A stretch of 64,000 nucleotides of DNA, taken from contig NZ_QQAR01000007.1 in NCBI RefSeq assembly GCF_003350375.1, positions 1-64,000 of the forward strand, given 5' to 3'. The position numbers and the translations under genes are program-made. The notes below the pieces were generated by a model, which made no database searches, was not told where the DNA came from, and worked only from the letters and a program-made list of their open reading frames with translations. Source of the DNA: Flavobacterium sp. AG291. Lineage in GTDB: Bacteria; Bacteroidota; Bacteroidia; Flavobacteriales; Flavobacteriaceae. Of this stretch, positions 44,095 to 56,471 are shown in pieces (the first letter of the stretch is position 1; each line of letters opens with the position of its first letter).

Positions 44095-45162
44095 ATGTCT
44101 TCAAATAATTGCAGTCCTGTTGCTGAAAGAAAAAAACTTGGATTTTTAGATCGATACCTTACACTTTGGATTTTCCTCGCAATGGTCGTTGGAGTAAGCA
44201 TAGGTTATTTCATACCATCAAGTGGAGATTTTATCAACTCTTTCTCAAGTGGCACAACAAATATTCCCTTAGCAATAGGATTAATTCTTATGATGTATCC
44301 TCCTCTTGCGAAAGTTAATTACAGTAAAATAGGTGAGGTTTTTTCAAATATAAAGGTTTTAAGTGCATCACTCCTGCTCAACTGGGTAATAGGTCCTGTT
44401 TTAATGTTTATATTGGCCTTATTATTCCTTAAAGGATATCCTGAATATATGATTGGGGTTATACTTATAGGTCTTGCACGTTGTATTGCAATGGTTGTGG
44501 TATGGAATGATCTTGCTGATGGAAACCGGGAATATGCGGCAGGATTAATAGCCCTTAACAGTATTTTCCAGGTTTTACTATATAGCGTTTATGCTTATAT
44601 ATTCATTACGATCCTGCCTCCCTATTTTGGTTATAATGGTTTTTCAATAGACATTAGTATTGGACAAATTGCAGAAAGCGTAGGTATTTATTTAGGCGTT
44701 CCATTTGCAATGGGTTTTATTAGCAGATATGCGCTGATAAAATTAAAAGGCTTAGAATGGTTTCAAACAAAATATGTTCCTTTCATCTCTCCTATTACTT
44801 TAATAGCATTACTATTCACTATCATCGTTATGTTTAGCCTTAAAGGCGAGTTAATAGTTCAGATCCCAATGGATGTATTGCGTATATCGATACCATTAGT
44901 TATATACTTTACAGTTATGTTTGTAATTAGTTTCTTTACAGGCCGCTACTTTGGAGCTGATTATTCTAAAAGTACTTCTATAGCATTTACAGCAACAGGT
45001 AACAATTTTGAATTGGCCATTGCTGTGGCTATTGGTGTTTTCGGAATTAATAGCGGACAGGCTTTTGCAGGTGTTATAGGTCCTTTGGTTGAAGTTCCCG
45101 CACTTGTTGCCCTGGTTAATTTAGCATTTTGGTTTAGAAAAAGATATTTTAGAGAGGCTTAA
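44095..45162 (+). CDS. acr3: Arsenite efflux transporter, Acr3 family
   Basis: This 355-residue protein has ten membrane segments. It shows the Acr3 core [19 protein letters not shown], with the conserved essential Cys (C130), and [18 protein letters not shown], with the conserved Glu (about 303). It exports As(OH)3 from the cytoplasm using the proton motive force. It starts 2 bp after the reductase stop and is the last gene of the operon. Confidence 0.95.
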   Translation: MSSNNCSPVAERKKLGFLDRYLTLWIFLAMVVGVSIGYFIPSSGDFINSFSSGTTNIPLAIGLILMMYPPLAKVNYSKIGEVFSNIKVLSASLLLNWVIGPVLMFILALLFLKGYPEYMIGVILIGLARCIAMVVVWNDLADGNREYAAGLIALNSIFQVLLYSVYAYIFITILPPYFGYNGFSIDISIGQIAESVGIYLGVPFAMGFISRYALIKLKGLEWFQTKYVPFISPITLIALLFTIIVMFSLKGELIVQIPMDVLRISIPLVIYFTVMFVISFFTGRYFGADYSKSTSIAFTATGNNFELAIAVAIGVFGINSGQAFAGVIGPLVEVPALVALVNLAFWFRKRYFREA

Positions 45163-45341
45163 CATCATATATATCATGTCTAAAAAGCTATTAGTATTGG
45201 TCAGAGTTTAGGTTATATCTATCATAACTCTTAATAAATTTCTATTATCCTGATATAGAATTAAATGATTATGATATTCCAAATCAAAATCTTAATTTTA
45301 GTGTTATAAGATACTCAACACAAACAATATTAAACCAGTAA

Positions 45342-47618
<2,277 letters not shown>

Positions 47619-47640
47619 AACATACAAAATAAATACAACA

Positions 47641-47676
47641 ACCCATTTTAAACCAAAAATTTAAAATGGGTTTTTT
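47641..47676 (+). terminator. Terminator of katG
   Basis: ACCCATTTTAAA (47641-47652) pairs perfectly with TTTAAAATGGGT (47660-47671), followed by T. It lies 22 bp after the stop codon. Confidence 0.88.
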
Positions 47677-47772
47677 AATGTAAAATTTTATATGAAATTT
47701 ATGACTTAATAACAGATAATAAACCAATATTTACATTAGAAAACTACTATTTCGCATTTACGGTTACTTATT

Positions 47773-48597
47773 TTATGACCCTCCTCCGGATGGTGCAGCT
47801 TCATCAACTTCGGTTTTTTCACGTTTAAACGGCTTTTCAGCTTTAGAGAAAAGATTAATTAAAACAACATTTAACTGAATAGCATTGTAAAGTTTATTAC
47901 CACCACTTCGGGGTAAAAATTCATTGGCATAAGAAAGCTCTAACTGAAATTTATCTGTAACAGGATAACCTAATCCGGCTGTTAGCCTGTTTCTGTCAAA
48001 GATATCCTTTCCACTTACATCACTTTTCGTTTTTAAAAAAACTTCATCAGACAAAAAAGCATATACTATACGTTTATCAACCTTAGGCCCATTTAAAGGA
48101 TAAACAGCTTTCGCCTGTAGCCTTAGTCTCTCAACGGATTCAAACGTAAGTTCCTCATTTTTAATATTCCTGTCTTCCAGTCTCCCTCTGAGGTTTATAT
48201 TTATCCTATGGTGTTTAAGGAGGTTATAGGTTACCTGAAATGCAAATCTATACTCAGGAGCATCACTTTGATTGAGTTCAGGTACATTTTTATTAAAATA
48301 GTGCGCATAAAAAAACGATACTTTCCACCTTTTACCCGGATAATAATGTGCCCATCCTCTAAAGTAAACCTGAATAATCCTGCTGAAATAATTATTATTA
48401 TCCGGAAAGCTACTTGAGGTTAATCCACCATCTAACTCAACCACCCAGTTTTTGCTCAGATCCTGGGTAAAAGCATATTCATTCCAAATCTGATTCAGAA
48501 CTTCACTTTGAGCTTTAGAAGATGAACTCAACATTATAAAACTAATGCAAACAATATAGTGTAGCTTTCCTGTCATATTTTTAAATATGCTATACAA
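47773..48597 (-). CDS. DUF2490 outer-membrane protein
   Basis: This is a predicted outer-membrane beta-barrel of about 274 residues. A signal peptide (YIVCISFIMLSSSSKAQ-S) is followed by the family region NQIWNEYAFTQDLSKNWVVE and alternating strands (RGRLEDRNIKNEEL, then RNRLTAGLGYPVTDKFQLEL). The C-terminus is a short charged tail ending in GGGS. ATG 48576 is an alternative start with a more compact signal peptide. Its function is unknown, and it is divergent from a second outer-membrane protein gene. Confidence 0.8.
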   Translation of the reverse strand: MYSIFKNMTGKLHYIVCISFIMLSSSSKAQSEVLNQIWNEYAFTQDLSKNWVVELDGGLTSSSFPDNNNYFSRIIQVYFRGWAHYYPGKRWKVSFFYAHYFNKNVPELNQSDAPEYRFAFQVTYNLLKHHRININLRGRLEDRNIKNEELTFESVERLRLQAKAVYPLNGPKVDKRIVYAFLSDEVFLKTKSDVSGKDIFDRNRLTAGLGYPVTDKFQLELSYANEFLPRSGGNKLYNAIQLNVVLINLFSKAEKPFKREKTEVDEAAPSGGGS

Positions 48598-48772
48598 TAT
48601 CTGATTATTAGGCTCACTAAATTAAGTAAGATTAATCAATCAAAGACTCTTAAAACATTAATTCATGATTCATTTTATAATATGAACCAAGTTTAGCACA
48701 AAAAACTATACAATTCTGTTTCAGTTTATAATTTGAAACTCATTGAACAACAATATGTAACCGCTTGTTAAT

Positions 48773-48780
48773 TATCTTTG
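48773..48780 (+). promoter_or_regulatory. Candidate -7 box TATCTTTG
   Basis: This matches the Bacteroidetes consensus TAnnTTTG at every fixed position, 22 bp before ATG 48802. It covers the TTG that could otherwise be read as an earlier start, which supports the ATG. No clear -33 TTG lies at ideal spacing. Confidence 0.5.
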
Positions 48781-48801
48781 AGTAATCCACAACCTATCAA
48801 G

Positions 48802-49833
48802 ATGAAAAATGCATTGTTTTGTTTTGTCCTGCTCATAGGCACTGTTCTTAATGCCCAGGAAAAAGTTAACGACAGCATTAAGAAGAAATTTGACATTACT
48901 GGTATACCAATAGTTAGTTACAATGATGCTTATGGTTCTATTGTTGGGTTAAATAGTATGGCTTTTTTTAATCTAAACAAAAAAGACACTATTTCTCCCG
49001 CAAGCATAGCCGGATTGGGTGGAGGTTTCAGTGAAAATAAGACCTGGTTTATTACACTTTTTTCACAGTTATACCTCGATGAGGACAAATGGAGGGTAAC
49101 GGCGGGAATAGGTTTTGGAAACATCAATTTTCAATATTATGAGTCTTCAAATGAAGGAGAAGAAGGTTTTGTGGACTATAGTAACATTACAGAATTTGCA
49201 GCTTTTAGGGTAATGAGGCAAATTGTACCACACTTTTATGGTGGAGGAATCATAAAATTTCAACACAGTAAAACTCATTTTGAAACAGGAATAGATAGTA
49301 TTGCCAATGCAAATGGTTTGGGCATTTCATTCATGTATGACACAAGAGATGATGTATACTACCCCGAACAAGGATGGAAGGCTGCCATAACTTATGTAGC
49401 AAATTCCGAATGGCTGGGAAGCAAGGAAAGTTTTCATTCTATACGGGCTTATTCTAACTACTATTGGAAAATTAATAACCGAATGGTATTGGCAAATCGT
49501 GCCAGTATTTTTTCAGGCATGGGAACTGTTCCGTTTTTTGGTCAGCACACAGTAGGTGGAAAAGACATCCGCGGATATACTGAAGGCAAATATAGAGGGA
49601 ATCAGGTATATTCAGTACAATCAGAATACCGATGGAACTTTTACAGGCGTTGGGGAGCTGTGGGCTTTTTTGGCATGGCATTTACCGGCAACCCATCAAG
49701 CGGTGCACTACCGGCAGGCGGCGCAGGAATTCGCTTTAAAGCGATACCATCACAAAAAATAAATATTGGCATTGACTACGCCATTGGAAAAAAAGATAGC
49801 GGTATTTATTTTAGGATTGGAGAATCCTTTTAA
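48802..49833 (+). CDS. BamA/TamA-type outer-membrane beta-barrel protein
   Basis: This 343-residue protein has a signal peptide (FCFVLLIGTVLNAQ-E) followed by a 16-strand-type barrel with no POTRA domains. The Omp85 hallmark appears as GKDIRGYTEGKYRGNQVYSV, with an aromatic C-terminus (YFRIGESF). Short POTRA-less Omp85 relatives are common in Bacteroidetes and their substrates are mostly unknown. ATG 48802 is preferred to an upstream TTG, which lies in the promoter box. Confidence 0.85.
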   Translation: MKNALFCFVLLIGTVLNAQEKVNDSIKKKFDITGIPIVSYNDAYGSIVGLNSMAFFNLNKKDTISPASIAGLGGGFSENKTWFITLFSQLYLDEDKWRVTAGIGFGNINFQYYESSNEGEEGFVDYSNITEFAAFRVMRQIVPHFYGGGIIKFQHSKTHFETGIDSIANANGLGISFMYDTRDDVYYPEQGWKAAITYVANSEWLGSKESFHSIRAYSNYYWKINNRMVLANRASIFSGMGTVPFFGQHTVGGKDIRGYTEGKYRGNQVYSVQSEYRWNFYRRWGAVGFFGMAFTGNPSSGALPAGGAGIRFKAIPSQKINIGIDYAIGKKDSGIYFRIGESF

Positions 49834-49838
49834 ATAAA

Positions 49839-49860
49839 ATCCCGACTAAAAAGCCGGGAT
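49839..49860 (-). terminator. Terminator between convergent barrel and DUF5362 genes
   Basis: ATCCCG and CGGGAT form the stem, extended by a CT/AG pair after one mismatch. On the minus strand it is followed by TTTTATTT, so it best serves the DUF5362 gene. Confidence 0.7.
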
Positions 49861-49881
49861 CTGTATTTGTTTTAAATCTGT

Positions 49882-50349
49882 CTAGAACGCAGAAGACATT
49901 CCTGCTACAATCAGACCAAAAAAGAATAAAATATAAATTGATATCATAATGATTACCGCTAATCCGGTAAACTTATAATATGATTTTAAATTCTCAAAAG
50001 AATCTGTAAGCGTAGTTGTACTGTTTTCAGAAAGTGCAGCCTTAGCTTTTGATGCAAATCGGAACATATACAATGCAGGAAAGAAATTAATAATTGCAAA
50101 CAAAAGATAAAATCCGCCTAACATTCCTCCTGAAAACATTCCTGCCATAGGGTTATTTGCCATGGTTGAAGCCATAGCCCCCCCTATAGCAAACATGACA
50201 AGAGCAAAAATTACCATAAAGCCTGTTGCTATAAAACCTATGATTGACAGAAAAGTTGCCCATTTAGCGGTTTGATGATAATAGTCTTGTGCCTGTTTTG
50301 TAAACTGAAGCTCAAATGATTCAAATTGTGATTGTGAATTGTAATCCAT
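49882..50349 (-). CDS. DUF5362-type membrane protein
   Basis: This 155-residue protein has three to four hydrophobic segments (FLSIIGFIATGFMVIFALVM; GFYLLFAIINFFPALYMF; FTGLAVIIMISIYILFFFGL) and a Gly/Met-rich loop (ANNPMAGMFSGGMLGG). Its function is unknown. It lies about 20 bp downstream of rocD and may be cotranscribed with it. Confidence 0.78.
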   Translation of the reverse strand: MDYNSQSQFESFELQFTKQAQDYYHQTAKWATFLSIIGFIATGFMVIFALVMFAIGGAMASTMANNPMAGMFSGGMLGGFYLLFAIINFFPALYMFRFASKAKAALSENSTTTLTDSFENLKSYYKFTGLAVIIMISIYILFFFGLIVAGMSSAF

Positions 50350-50368
50350 CGATATTTAAATTGGTTAA

Positions 50369-51613
50369 TTATTTTTCAAAAGCCTTAAGCGTTTTGGTAA
50401 TGATAGATACACAATCTAAAAGTTGCTCTTCATTCATCACTAATGGTGGGGCAAAACGTATAATATTACCATGAGTTGGCTTTGCTAAGAGGCCGTTTTC
50501 TTTCAGGCTCACACAAATATCCCATGCTGTGGAACTCTCTTCAGTATCATTTATGACAATAGCATTAAGCAATCCTTTACCTCTGACAAGTGTAACTATA
50601 TTACTTGTAGCAATGTATTCATTAATTTTTTGTCTGAACAATACACCCATAGCCTCAGCATTCTCGGCAAGTTTTTCCTCTTCAATTACCTCAAGAGCAG
50701 CAATAGCTACAGCTGCAGCAACCGGATTACCGCCAAAAGTAGAACCATGCTGACCCGGCTTTATAACATTCATGATATCATCATTAGCCAATACTGCCGA
50801 AACAGGGTAAGCACCTCCTGAAAGCGCTTTACCTAAAATTAGGACATCAGGCTGGACATTTTCATGATGAACCGCTAATAGTTTACCCGTACGGGCAATA
50901 CCTGTCTGAACTTCATCTGCAATGAATAATACATTGTTTTCTTTACAAAGTTGTTTTGCTTTGGAAAGATAACCTTCGGCAGGAACATAAACACCCGCCT
51001 CACCCTGAATAGGCTCAACAAGGAAACCTGCAATATTTTTTTCAGATTTAAGAACATTCTCTAAAGCCGATATATCATCATAAGGGATTTTTATAAACCC
51101 TGCTGTATAAGGCCCAAAGTTTTTCCTTGCATTCTCATCATTAGAAAAAGAAATAATAGTAGTAGTCCTTCCATGGAAGTTATTCTCACAAACTATAATT
51201 TTAGCTTCCTGCTCTGCAATACCTTTTTTCTCGTAAGCCCATTTGCGACAAAGTTTTATAGCCGTTTCAACAGCTTCAGCACCGGTATTCATTGGCAATA
51301 CTTTATCAAAGCCAAAGTATTTCGTTACAAACTCTTCATACTTCCCTAACTGATCATTATAAAAAGCTCGTGAAGTTAGCGTAAGTGTCTTTGCCTGACT
51401 TATCATTGCATTTACAATCTTGGGATGGCAATGCCCCTGATTTACTGCTGAATAAGCCGATAAGAAATCGTAATATTTTTTCCCTTCTGCATCCCATACA
51501 TTCACACCTTCTCCCCTGCTAAGCACAACAGGAAGTGGATGATAGTTATGTGCTCCATACTTGTCCTCTAAAGCTATAGCTTCCGCTGAGCTTAATTTTT
51601 CTAAAACTGACAT
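50369..51613 (-). CDS. rocD: Ornithine aminotransferase
   Basis: This 414-residue class III PLP aminotransferase has the ornithine-specific N-terminal stretch [23 protein letters not shown] phosphate-binding region [26 protein letters not shown] (PLP-ring Asp) and the PLP-binding Lys in [16 protein letters not shown]. It converts ornithine and 2-oxoglutarate to glutamate semialdehyde and glutamate, linking arginine degradation with proline and glutamate. Length and motifs are normal for the family. Confidence 0.95.
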   Translation of the reverse strand: MSVLEKLSSAEAIALEDKYGAHNYHPLPVVLSRGEGVNVWDAEGKKYYDFLSAYSAVNQGHCHPKIVNAMISQAKTLTLTSRAFYNDQLGKYEEFVTKYFGFDKVLPMNTGAEAVETAIKLCRKWAYEKKGIAEQEAKIIVCENNFHGRTTTIISFSNDENARKNFGPYTAGFIKIPYDDISALENVLKSEKNIAGFLVEPIQGEAGVYVPAEGYLSKAKQLCKENNVLFIADEVQTGIARTGKLLAVHHENVQPDVLILGKALSGGAYPVSAVLANDDIMNVIKPGQHGSTFGGNPVAAAVAIAALEVIEEEKLAENAEAMGVLFRQKINEYIATSNIVTLVRGKGLLNAIVINDTEESSTAWDICVSLKENGLLAKPTHGNIIRFAPPLVMNEEQLLDCVSIITKTLKAFEK

Positions 51614-51733
51614 TGCTTTTTTATTTTTTGTTTGTCAAACAGCAATTCCTTCTTGTGGAGAGAAATCATCCAATTAGCCTGCAAATTACTAAAAATAAAA
51701 TTATCGCCGATTTAATCTGAATTAAACGCAAAT

Positions 51734-51767
51734 AAAAAACCTCATTTAGTTTAAAATGAGGTTTTTT
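51734..51767 (-). terminator. Terminator of the DinB-family gene
   Basis: A 14-bp perfect stem (arms 51734-51747 and 51754-51767) ends in T/A runs on both strands. It begins about 10 bp past the stop of the DinB-family gene. Confidence 0.88.
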
Positions 51768-51776
51768 ATCAATGTC

Positions 51777-52274
51777 TTAAAAAGTCATATCATCTGCAGA
51801 TGGGCCATAACTTCCCGGCAATGGAATATCAAGTAATCGTAAATATACCCCAAGCTGAGCTCTGTGATGGATAATCTGTGAATATGCCATTCTTATCACT
51901 TCATATTTGCTGTCTCTACTATAAACCTGATTGCCACTACGCAATACCCATTCTTTACTAAAAGTATTTACATCAGCATTAGCTAAAGCCTCTTTACCTT
52001 TTTTAAGCGATTCCTCAAAAAAGGTTAGCAACTCCTCATTAGACGTAACATCGTATGGCTGATAAGGATTATTTTCAAAATCAAGCCCATCTGTAGTTAT
52101 TGCCATTTCAACCCAACCGGGTAACTCGGCAATATGAGAAGCAAGACGCTTCATTGTCATACTTTTTGGATGAGGTTGCCAGTCAAATTTTTCTACAGGG
52201 ACAAGGCTAAGCATTTTTCGGGTTGTTGCTGCTTCCTGCTCCATTTCTTTCTGTAATAGTTTAATAAGTTCCAT
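51777..52274 (-). CDS. DinB-family four-helix protein
   Basis: This 165-residue four-helix bundle has potential metal ligands in LASHIAELPGW and YSQIIHHRAQLGVYLRLL, as in the DinB/YfiT family. Family members include thiol-dependent transferases and stress proteins; no specific reaction can be assigned. It lies 55 bp downstream of the WYL regulator on the same strand, a frequent pairing that suggests regulation by it. Confidence 0.88.
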   Translation of the reverse strand: MELIKLLQKEMEQEAATTRKMLSLVPVEKFDWQPHPKSMTMKRLASHIAELPGWVEMAITTDGLDFENNPYQPYDVTSNEELLTFFEESLKKGKEALANADVNTFSKEWVLRSGNQVYSRDSKYEVIRMAYSQIIHHRAQLGVYLRLLDIPLPGSYGPSADDMTF

Positions 52275-52329
52275 AATTGATTGATTTAATTTGTTTACAG
52301 TACAAATTAAATCATGGTTTATGACAACC

Positions 52330-53298
52330 CTATGTCAGCAGATTTTCCGAAACCTGATTTTTTTTCATCATTGTATTTAAAAGCCTAGCAACTGCGTCTT
52401 TTAAATTTTGTGGTTCAATAATTTCACCTTTGTCTGCGAACATTATAAACCACCGGGCAAGTCCTTCTTCTAACGATTGTGATAGAAAAGTCATCTCTAC
52501 ATAATCATCGGTAACCACCTCTGAAACAAAACCAAAATAATGGCGTCGGTCCTGCAGGTATATCGCTATACTTTTATCAAAGCGAATAACTGCTTTCTGA
52601 ACCTTAAATCCAGCTCTGATAGCCTCTTGTGTTTGTTGAAATTCTTTTAAGGAAGCACGTTCCTCCTGAGGCTGATCGGTCAATTTAATTTCAATAACCC
52701 TGTCAAGTCGAAACTGCCTGTATTCCTGTCTCAAATGGCAAAAGCCGATAGTATACCAGTTCTCGTGCTCATGAAAAACACCTATCGGTTCAATATGTCT
52801 CTCACTATTATCATTGCCAAATGCTTTATATATCATTTTTACGACTTTCTTTTCAGCTATAGATTTGAGTAATACATCAAGAATATTGGCCGGAGGTGTG
52901 CTGTTTTTTGGCCTTTCTATTACCAGAATCTGCTCTTCAAGGTTTTCCACAAGGTCTTTTTCAGTTCCCCGTAAAACAGCTTTAATCTTATACATTGCCG
53001 AACTGAAATTAGTATTTAGCGCACTATCGGTAAACTTACCCATAAGTTTTTCTGCCGTAACAAAAGCGATGGCTTCTTCCTGCGTAAACATTACAGGCGG
53101 CAATCTATACCCGTCAACAATTGAATATCCTATCCCCGCTTCTCCATACAACGGAACTCCGGCTTCTTCAAGGGTGCGTATATCACGATAAATGGTACGC
53201 AGGCTGGTGCCAAACCTATCGGCGAGGTCCTGTGCCTTTACCACTTTTTTAGACTGAAGCTGTATTAATATTGCGGTTATCCTGTCAAAACGATTCAT
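52330..53298 (-). CDS. YafY/PafC-type HTH-WYL transcriptional regulator
   Basis: This 322-residue protein has an N-terminal HTH_11 domain (KAQDLADRFGTSLRTIYRDI), then YGEAGIGYSIVDGYRLPPVMFT as is usual for this subfamily, a WYL ligand-binding domain (about 145-225; EHENWYTIGFCHLRQEYRQF) and a C-terminal WCX-like region. WYL proteins respond to nucleic-acid or nucleotide-type ligands and often respond to DNA damage. The DinB-family gene downstream is the probable target. Confidence 0.9.
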   Translation of the reverse strand: MNRFDRITAILIQLQSKKVVKAQDLADRFGTSLRTIYRDIRTLEEAGVPLYGEAGIGYSIVDGYRLPPVMFTQEEAIAFVTAEKLMGKFTDSALNTNFSSAMYKIKAVLRGTEKDLVENLEEQILVIERPKNSTPPANILDVLLKSIAEKKVVKMIYKAFGNDNSERHIEPIGVFHEHENWYTIGFCHLRQEYRQFRLDRVIEIKLTDQPQEERASLKEFQQTQEAIRAGFKVQKAVIRFDKSIAIYLQDRRHYFGFVSEVVTDDYVEMTFLSQSLEEGLARWFIMFADKGEIIEPQNLKDAVARLLNTMMKKNQVSENLLT

Positions 53299-53339
53299 GG
53301 CTGAGATTTAGTAATTCAAAGATATAAATTATCGCAATG

Positions 53340-53363
53340 AAAAAAGGCCCCATAAGGGGCCTC
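53340..53363 (-). terminator. Terminator of the OsmC-family gene
   Basis: AGGCCCC and GGGGCCT form a perfect 7-bp GC-rich stem with a 4-nt loop, followed by a T run on the minus strand. Confidence 0.9.
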
Positions 53364-53383
53364 ATATGAAATCAAAAATAAAC

Positions 53384-53800
53384 TTAACTCCGTACTAATG
53401 TTGCGTTTGATGTGATAGCTGTATTCAGTAACCTTGAAATAGGACAATTAGATTCTGCCTTTTTTACAAGCTGCTGAAATACATCGGTGTCAATATCGTC
53501 AATTCTTGCAAGAACTGATAAATGAGAACCAACAATACTTCCGTTTTGGAAATCTATATCACATTTTGTTTCAATTGAAGCTACATTATAACCGGCTTCA
53601 TTGATGTATGCTGTCAATTGCATAGTAAAACATCCGGCATGTGCTGCAGCTACCAACTCTTCAGGGTTGGTACCGATACCATCTTCAAAACGAGTCTTAA
53701 AAGAATATTGAGTATTGCTCAGTACATTACTTTGCGTAGTAATTTTTCCTCCGCCTTCTTTCAGGGAGCCTGACCAAACGGCCGTAGCGTTTCTTTTCAT
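53384..53800 (-). CDS. OsmC-family hydroperoxide reductase
   Basis: This 138-residue protein has the OsmC hallmarks: a start region [19 protein letters not shown], the first redox Cys in [18 protein letters not shown], and the second in [13 protein letters not shown]. It reduces organic hydroperoxides using thiols. It is a single-gene unit ending at a strong terminator. Confidence 0.93.
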   Translation of the reverse strand: MKRNATAVWSGSLKEGGGKITTQSNVLSNTQYSFKTRFEDGIGTNPEELVAAAHAGCFTMQLTAYINEAGYNVASIETKCDIDFQNGSIVGSHLSVLARIDDIDTDVFQQLVKKAESNCPISRLLNTAITSNATLVRS

Positions 53801-53883
53801 CAGAATATGTTTGAATTGGTTTTCCTAAATTACTCAAATAAATGAGTAATTATGGGGTATTTAACAAAATTTTAAAACAAAAA

Positions 53884-54432
53884 TTACTCCATCATAGACA
53901 ACAACTTCAATGTTGTATTCCAGTTACGGGTAGTTGCCTTTAATTTTAATTTTGTTTCTATGAGATTATTTGAAAGCTTTGAGTCTGATGCTTTCGATTC
54001 TAATTTAAAATAAAGAATGTTATCAACTATCTCAATCAAATCATTGCCAATAGGAGCCTGAAGTAGCTTCTCTATATTTTCAGACGTTGGAATATCCGAA
54101 AGAAAAGTAACATATAGTTTTTTAAATCCGGAAGGTTCCTCTTCTCTCCGTTCTGTAAAAGGATTACTATCAATACTTGTTTCGAGTTCATTTTTATTAA
54201 TTATGAATACGGTGATATCAAAACCATACTCATCTTTTATAAGACCGGATAAATTATTTTTCAGTTTGTCTTTTGATTTTTCATCGCTCTCAAATACTAC
54301 ATTTCCACTCTGAATGTAAGTCTTAACACTTTTAAAGCCATTATTTTCCATCAATGTTCTTAGACTTTCCATTTTAATGATATTCTTACCACTAACATTA
54401 ATTCCACGCAAAAGAGCCAAATACCTGTTCAT
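53884..54432 (-). CDS. DUF1697 protein
   Basis: This 182-residue soluble protein has the DUF1697 signature at its N-terminus, YLALLRGINVSGKNIIKM, followed by VKTYIQSGNVVFES. The family is widespread and its biochemical role is unknown. The gene is divergent from rlmD with a 71-bp gap. Confidence 0.9.
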   Translation of the reverse strand: MNRYLALLRGINVSGKNIIKMESLRTLMENNGFKSVKTYIQSGNVVFESDEKSKDKLKNNLSGLIKDEYGFDITVFIINKNELETSIDSNPFTERREEEPSGFKKLYVTFLSDIPTSENIEKLLQAPIGNDLIEIVDNILYFKLESKASDSKLSNNLIETKLKLKATTRNWNTTLKLLSMME

Positions 54433-54491
54433 AATATTTTTTTGTTTAATGAGATTACAACAAATGTATCCTGTTTTTTGTAATAATACCT

Positions 54492-54499
54492 TATTTTTG
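54492..54499 (+). promoter_or_regulatory. Candidate -7 box TATTTTTG directly before rlmD
   Basis: This is a full match to TAnnTTTG ending 4 bp before the rlmD ATG at 54504. If it is used, the transcript would begin at or next to the start codon and be leaderless or nearly so. Confidence 0.45.
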
Positions 54500-54503
54500 C
54501 GCC

Positions 54504-55916
54504 ATGGGAAGAAAGAAGACAGATAAGATCGTATTTGACAATATTACAGTACTTGACGCAGGTGCTAAAGGTGTATCGGTAGCTAAAGCTCCGGATGGAA
54601 AAGTAATTTTTATACCCAACGTGGTTCCTGGAGATGTTGTAGACATACAGACTTTTAAAAAGAAAAAGTCGTATTATGAAGGAAGAGCCGTGAAATTCCA
54701 TCAATATTCGGAACACAGAATTGATCCTGTTTGCAGTCATTTTGGTTCATGCGGAGGATGCAAATGGCAAAACATGCAGTATTCTCAACAGCTATTTTAC
54801 AAAAACCAGGAGGTTTACAATAACCTAAAACGCATTGGAAAAATAGAACTACCCGATTTTGAACCAATATTAGGTTCAGAAAAACAGCTGTTTTACCGTA
54901 ATAAGATGGAATTCTCGTTTTCTAACGCTCGATGGAAAACTCAGGAAGAAGTTGATAGCGGTGTAGAAATTTCCGACGCTAATGCTCTTGGATTCCATAT
55001 CCCTAAAGCATGGGATAAAATTCTTGATATAACCCACTGTAGTCTTCAGGAAGATCCCAGTAATGATATCCGTAACAGCGTAAGGGAATTTGCTAATGCA
55101 AACGGATTGAGTTTCTTCAATCCCCGTAATCATGAAGGTTTGTTACGTACATTAATGATTCGTACAGCATCAACTGGCGAGATCATGGTACTTATTCAGT
55201 TCTTTGAAGATGATAAAGAAAAAAGAGAGCTGCTTTTAAATTACCTTAATGAGCGTTTCCCTCAAATCACGTCACTTCAATATGTAATAAACAGTAAAGC
55301 TAATGATACGCTTTACGATCAGGATATAATTCTCTTCAAAGGACGTGACTATATCCTTGAAGAAATGGAAGGCCTTAAATTTAGTATCAATGCTAAATCG
55401 TTCTATCAAACGAATTCAGACCAAGCTTATGAACTGTATAGCATAACACGCGAGTTCGCCGGACTTACAGGAAATGAACTTGTTTATGACCTTTACACCG
55501 GAACAGGAACTATTGCTCAGTTCGTTTCTAAAAAAGCTCGAAAAGTTATTGGTGTTGAAGCAGTACCAGAAGCAATTGCCGATGCAAAAGAAAATGCAAA
55601 ACGTAATAATATTACTAATTGTGAGTTCTTTGTTGGTGACATGAAAGTTGTTTTCAATGATGAATTCATAAATACTCACGGAAGGCCGGACGTTATCATT
55701 ACCGACCCACCACGTGATGGTATGCATAAAGATGTGGTAGACCAAATTTTACAAATTGCCCCTGAAAAGGTGGTTTATGTAAGCTGTAATTCTGCAACGC
55801 AGGCACGTGACCTTGCTCTGATGGACGAAAAATACAAAGTTACGAGAGTACGCCCTGTTGATATGTTTCCGCAAACGCATCATGTGGAAAATGTTGTACT
55901 TTTGGAAAAACGATAA
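54504..55916 (+). CDS. rlmD: 23S rRNA (uracil-5-)-methyltransferase RlmD
   Basis: This 470-residue protein has an N-terminal TRAM domain (to about 60; AKGVSVAKAPDGKVIFIPNV), the 4Fe-4S cysteines in CSHFGSCGGCKW plus a later Cys (CSLQEDPS), and a SAM-dependent methyltransferase domain (LVYDLYTGTGTIAQFV; VIGVEAVPEAIADA). The catalytic nucleophile is in VYVSCNSATQARDLAL, preceded by DPPRDGM. It methylates U1939-type positions of 23S rRNA. It is followed by DUF6452 and DUF6048 genes, apparently in one unit. Confidence 0.94.
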   Translation: MGRKKTDKIVFDNITVLDAGAKGVSVAKAPDGKVIFIPNVVPGDVVDIQTFKKKKSYYEGRAVKFHQYSEHRIDPVCSHFGSCGGCKWQNMQYSQQLFYKNQEVYNNLKRIGKIELPDFEPILGSEKQLFYRNKMEFSFSNARWKTQEEVDSGVEISDANALGFHIPKAWDKILDITHCSLQEDPSNDIRNSVREFANANGLSFFNPRNHEGLLRTLMIRTASTGEIMVLIQFFEDDKEKRELLLNYLNERFPQITSLQYVINSKANDTLYDQDIILFKGRDYILEEMEGLKFSINAKSFYQTNSDQAYELYSITREFAGLTGNELVYDLYTGTGTIAQFVSKKARKVIGVEAVPEAIADAKENAKRNNITNCEFFVGDMKVVFNDEFINTHGRPDVIITDPPRDGMHKDVVDQILQIAPEKVVYVSCNSATQARDLALMDEKYKVTRVRPVDMFPQTHHVENVVLLEKR

Positions 55917-55937
55917 TATAACACAGGCACAGCCTAT

Positions 55938-56471
55938 ATGAAAAGATTAATAGCTTCTATAGCCGTATTACTTGCCTTTTCAGTCTATCTCCTTAGTTGT
56001 GAGAAAGATGACATCTGTTCAGAAGATACTCCTACCACACCTGGATTGGTAGTTGAATTCTACGATAAAGAAACTCAGACTGAAACAAAAAGCGTTAGTA
56101 ATTTTAAATATTACGTATTAGGTACAAACGAAATTTTACCTGCAAATTCTTCTAGCAGTGTTAGCAAAATTACACTACCGCTGAGAACGGACCAGGATGA
56201 AGTTACATGGGCTTTACAATACAACACAACATCCAATGGCATAAAAGTCAGTAATACTGATTATCTTACTATTAAGTATACTCGTCAGACAACTTATGTT
56301 TCTCGTGCATGCGGGTATAAAACAACATTTACCCTTATACCAGCATCAAATGGTAATCCTAATCCATCAGTTACAGATGCTGATACAAGACTATTTATTG
56401 AAGGAAATCCCGAAGTAGTTACTCCATACATAGAAAACGAAAATGAAGTACATGTCAAAATCTATTTTTAG
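55938..56471 (+). CDS. DUF6452 lipoprotein
   Basis: This 177-residue protein has a lipoprotein signal (FSVYLLSCEK; Cys at about 21) and a beta-rich mature domain (GLVVEFYDKETQTETKSVSN; RTDQDEVTWALQY). The family is restricted to Bacteroidetes and has no known function. It lies 21 bp after rlmD and overlaps the DUF6048 gene by about 20 bp, so the last two are translationally coupled. Confidence 0.87.
   Translation: MKRLIASIAVLLAFSVYLLSCEKDDICSEDTPTTPGLVVEFYDKETQTETKSVSNFKYYVLGTNEILPANSSSSVSKITLPLRTDQDEVTWALQYNTTSNGIKVSNTDYLTIKYTRQTTYVSRACGYKTTFTLIPASNGNPNPSVTDADTRLFIEGNPEVVTPYIENENEVHVKIYF

Noticed and set aside
48778..48801. TTG start for the BamA/TamA-type barrel protein
   Set aside because: The TTG lies within a perfect -7 box, and the downstream ATG gives a clean signal peptide.
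54429..54740. Minus-strand reading frame opposite the start of rlmD
   Set aside because: It overlaps the well-supported rlmD gene and has no recognisable protein features.
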